64,000 nt of DNA from Oceanococcus sp. HetDA_MAG_MS8 (lineage in GTDB: Bacteria; Pseudomonadota; Gammaproteobacteria; Nevskiales; Oceanococcaceae), in contig JAHCMK010000003.1 of assembly GCA_019192445.1 (NCBI GenBank), forward strand, positions 1-64,000, read 5' to 3'. The notes under the pieces are model-generated. The model did no database searches and was not told where the DNA came from. It was given only the letters and a program-made list of their open reading frames with translations. Positions 62,451 to 64,000 of this stretch are shown here, one piece after another. Both the position numbers and the translations under genes were made by a program. Within the stretch, counting starts at the first letter, position 1; each line of letters opens with the position of its first letter.

Positions 62451-63545
62451 CTACAACGACCGCCGCACCCATTGCCCACGATCTGCGGGGCCGCGGCAGG
62501 CCCATACAGTGCGGGTCTCCAAATTGATGTACAGCACGGCATCAGTCGCCGTGCCCTGGTCGTCTTCGGCGTAGCGATTGATGCTATCTACGCCGTCGCT
62601 GCGATCCGAGAAGATGGCCAGCAGCCGGCTCTCATCAACTTGCCCCTCTAAGAGCATGCTTTGCACGCGGCTGAGCCGTGCCGCACTGCTGCTATTGGTG
62701 GGTTCGGCTTGAACACGAGCGTGCTCGTCGGCTAAGCAGTGATTTGAGCGCCCCAGTGGTTGTTCGCCGGCATCCCTCAGGTAGGCACCGCTTGGTGAGC
62801 GTTCCCATTCATGCCGGGTTTGGGTGTCGGCCATCCAATAACTATGCGCGGCAGCCACTGGCGCCTTTTCCACCAGCGCGGAGGCCTGTGCCGCAGTTTC
62901 GCAGCGAATAGCTCGGTGCAAAACGCCCAAGTAGCCGACGCCTGGTTTGGCGCCCAGAGTTTTGAGGTTGGTGGTGCCGACGGCAACGCCATGTTCGTTG
63001 CCGCCCATGAGCGTTAAGCAGCCAGCGCAGGTCACAGAAAACGTGGCTGGTCCAGCGAGAGGGCGACGCTGTACGCCGACCACAAAATCGACATCCTGCG
63101 GGTTCAGGTCCCAGGTTTGGCCAGCCCAGGCATGGCCATGACGACTGTAAGTTGGAGGCACCATGATGGAGGTGCAGCCCTCCGCGTCTGCAGCGAAATC
63201 GTGCCCAGGCGCTTGCTCACCTAATAGCACCACGTCGCGCATATCGGTCATTTGAGTGGCGGCATACAGGGCTACGGAGTCTACCTTAGCGCCTTGGGCA
63301 ATACCTCGATGCTCTTCCATTCCTGGTCCGTCCCAGGCCGTATGAATATCCATAGACTGCCGGGCAACCTCACTCAGCGAATCCACCAGTTTCGGTTGGC
63401 CGCGCTCACTGCCGTAGGACCGCATGGCGGCAAAGCGCATATCCACAAAGGCTTGAATCTGCTCCCGCCAATGCTCGCCTTGGGCCTCTCCCATGGCGCT
63501 GGGTGGTCCAGAGACTTCAAGAATGTCGAGTGTCAGTGCGGCCAT
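62451..63545 (-). CDS. C45/penicillin acyltransferase-like Ntn hydrolase
   Basis: A 364-residue protein of the acyl-CoA:6-APA acyltransferase/C45 peptidase family. These Ntn hydrolases are made as proenzymes and cut themselves to expose a cysteine; here the likely nucleophile is C124 (EGCTSIMV). The GQTWDLNP block and FSVTCAGCLTLMGGNEHGVAVGTTNL fit the family. The natural substrate is unknown; amide or acyl transfer on small peptides or N-acyl compounds is typical. It converges with the 62100 gene. Confidence 0.82.
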   Translation of the reverse strand: MAALTLDILEVSGPPSAMGEAQGEHWREQIQAFVDMRFAAMRSYGSERGQPKLVDSLSEVARQSMDIHTAWDGPGMEEHRGIAQGAKVDSVALYAATQMTDMRDVVLLGEQAPGHDFAADAEGCTSIMVPPTYSRHGHAWAGQTWDLNPQDVDFVVGVQRRPLAGPATFSVTCAGCLTLMGGNEHGVAVGTTNLKTLGAKPGVGYLGVLHRAIRCETAAQASALVEKAPVAAAHSYWMADTQTRHEWERSPSGAYLRDAGEQPLGRSNHCLADEHARVQAEPTNSSSAARLSRVQSMLLEGQVDESRLLAIFSDRSDGVDSINRYAEDDQGTATDAVLYINLETRTVWACRGPADRGQWVRRSL

Positions 63546-63595
63546 GGGCGGATGTGCTCAGCAAAGGGGAGAGGGTTAATCCGTAATTTTACTCG

Positions 63596-63747
63596 GTTGA
63601 GGAAGCGCTGATTGAATCGTCGAGCGCAGCAAGGTGAGTTGTCGCCGGAGCGCAAAAACCGGAGTGTATGTGGGTATACATGAGGATTTCGAGCACCGCC
63701 GACAACTCAGATTGCAGGTGCAGGCATTAAATCAGTACTTCCTTAAC
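63596..63747. mobile_element. MITE-like element with nested inverted repeats
   Basis: A 152-base non-coding segment framed by 22-base imperfect inverted repeats (GTTGAGGAAGCGCTGATT... at 63596-63617 and its complement at 63726-63747, 18 of 22 matching). Inside is a second inverted pair, 63629-63644 with 63700-63715 (14 of 16), and inside that two small hairpins (CCGG/CCGG; TGTAT/ATACA at 63665-63680). The whole can fold as one long hairpin. No clear target duplication is seen. It could be a MITE or another mobile repeat, or a structured RNA. The rest of the 63546-63857 gap holds only the palindrome before the ArsR gene. Confidence 0.6.
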
Positions 63748-63824
63748 TGGATACAGGCTGCCGTGGGCTTGGGTGCCGAAGAGAGTCGAGGCCATTGGCG
63801 CTGCCCTCTCTTGATCTTTGCTTG

Positions 63825-63854
63825 CCAATACTCTATGGTTCTTTGGAGTATTGG
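63825..63854. promoter_or_regulatory. Palindrome over the ArsR gene ribosome binding site
   Basis: CCAATACTC (63825-63833) and GAGTATTGG (63846-63854) are perfect 9-bp arms 12 bases apart, ending three bases before the ATG and covering the GGAG ribosome binding site. ArsR-type repressors bind such imperfect palindromes in their own promoters, so this is probably the autoregulatory operator. Confidence 0.65.
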
Positions 63855-63857
63855 AAA

Positions 63858-64000
63858 ATGAAAATGTCACTCGAGTACAGCAACAAACAACTGGAAAAAG
63901 CGACGGCCATTTTTAAAGCCTTGGCTGACCCAGAGCGCTTGGACATCCTGGTGTCGCTGGCCTCGGGTGAGGCCTCCGTGAGCGAGTTGGCGCAGGCACG
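63858..64000 (+). CDS. ArsR-family regulator (5' part, cut by window end)
   Basis: The first 47 codons of a gene running out of the window. The protein begins MKMSLEYSNKQLEKATAIFKALADPERLDIL and continues VSLASGEASVSELAQA, the first helices of the ArsR winged helix (the LADPxRL signature). ArsR proteins sense metals, reactive sulfur or other signals; the sensing residues lie beyond the window. GGAG nine bases before the ATG supports the start; a second ATG two codons later is possible. Confidence 0.85.
   Translation, partial: MKMSLEYSNKQLEKATAIFKALADPERLDILVSLASGEASVSELAQA

Noticed and set aside
63634-63861. 75-codon open frame on the plus strand
   Set aside because: It lies across the inverted-repeat element and the ArsR operator; the base pairing there explains the sequence better than coding.
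1-64000. CRISPR array, tRNA, rRNA, prophage or complete insertion sequence
   Set aside because: No regularly spaced repeats, tRNA folds, rRNA-like sequence, phage genes or transposase genes were recognised by reading.

Overview
The window reads as chromosomal DNA of a free-living, GC-rich gammaproteobacterium. The support is a KefB/YbaL-type antiporter, TrhO, UspE-like and SulP proteins, GntR/LysR/AraC regulators, many histidine kinases and a type-I-like cellulose operon with BcsD, BcsZ and a proline-rich Bcs protein. The order cannot be fixed from sequence alone; a wax ester synthase-type acyltransferase would suit a marine or oil-associated lineage, but that is inference. I see no rRNA, tRNA, CRISPR array, prophage or complete insertion sequence. 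Genes are packed tightly, often with 4-base start/stop overlaps.

Region by region. 1-2700: a fatty-acid-hydroxylase-type membrane enzyme, a FadR-type GntR regulator with a palindromic candidate operator, an orphan terminator that may end a small RNA, and two small secreted proteins of unknown function. 2954-12099: a five-gene operon of two transglutaminase-fold proteins (one fused to DUF2126), a circularly permuted ATP-grasp protein, an alpha-E protein and an ATP-grasp/alpha-E fusion; this is a predicted peptide-ligation/tagging system, here without the Anbu peptidase. 12096-23730: GST, TrhO, a Cache-type histidine kinase with a single-domain response regulator, a WS/DGAT acyltransferase, a UspE-like protein with a CPA2 antiporter, SulP, an SDR and a GAF protein.

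23908-28775 is a partner-switching regulatory block: two SpoIIE-type phosphatases, an RsbW-like kinase, a STAS antagonist, a receiver protein and a membrane protein with a degenerate GGDEF domain. It lies directly upstream of 28993-41001, a cellulose operon that starts with its own AraC-type regulator and continues bcsD, a bcsP-like gene, bcsA, bcsB, bcsZ, bcsC and a small TPR protein. Beyond it are two unknown exported proteins and, divergently, a lipoprotein with a GH12 endoglucanase-like domain. Together these suggest that cellulose output is controlled at transcription (AraC), at the enzyme (PilZ domain of BcsA) and probably by partner switching, and that two different cellulases trim the product.

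44642-64000: a membrane histidine kinase coupled to an unusual receiver-ATPase fusion, a second GAF protein, an M23 peptidase, an acyl-CoA dehydrogenase with a moved catalytic glutamate, a PAS histidine kinase, an OmpR-type two-component pair, an M1 aminopeptidase lipoprotein, a lipoprotein hydrolase, a LysR gene divergent from a small protein/hydrolase pair, a C45-type Ntn hydrolase, a 152-base MITE-like hairpin element, and the 5' end of an ArsR-type regulator with a palindrome over its ribosome binding site.
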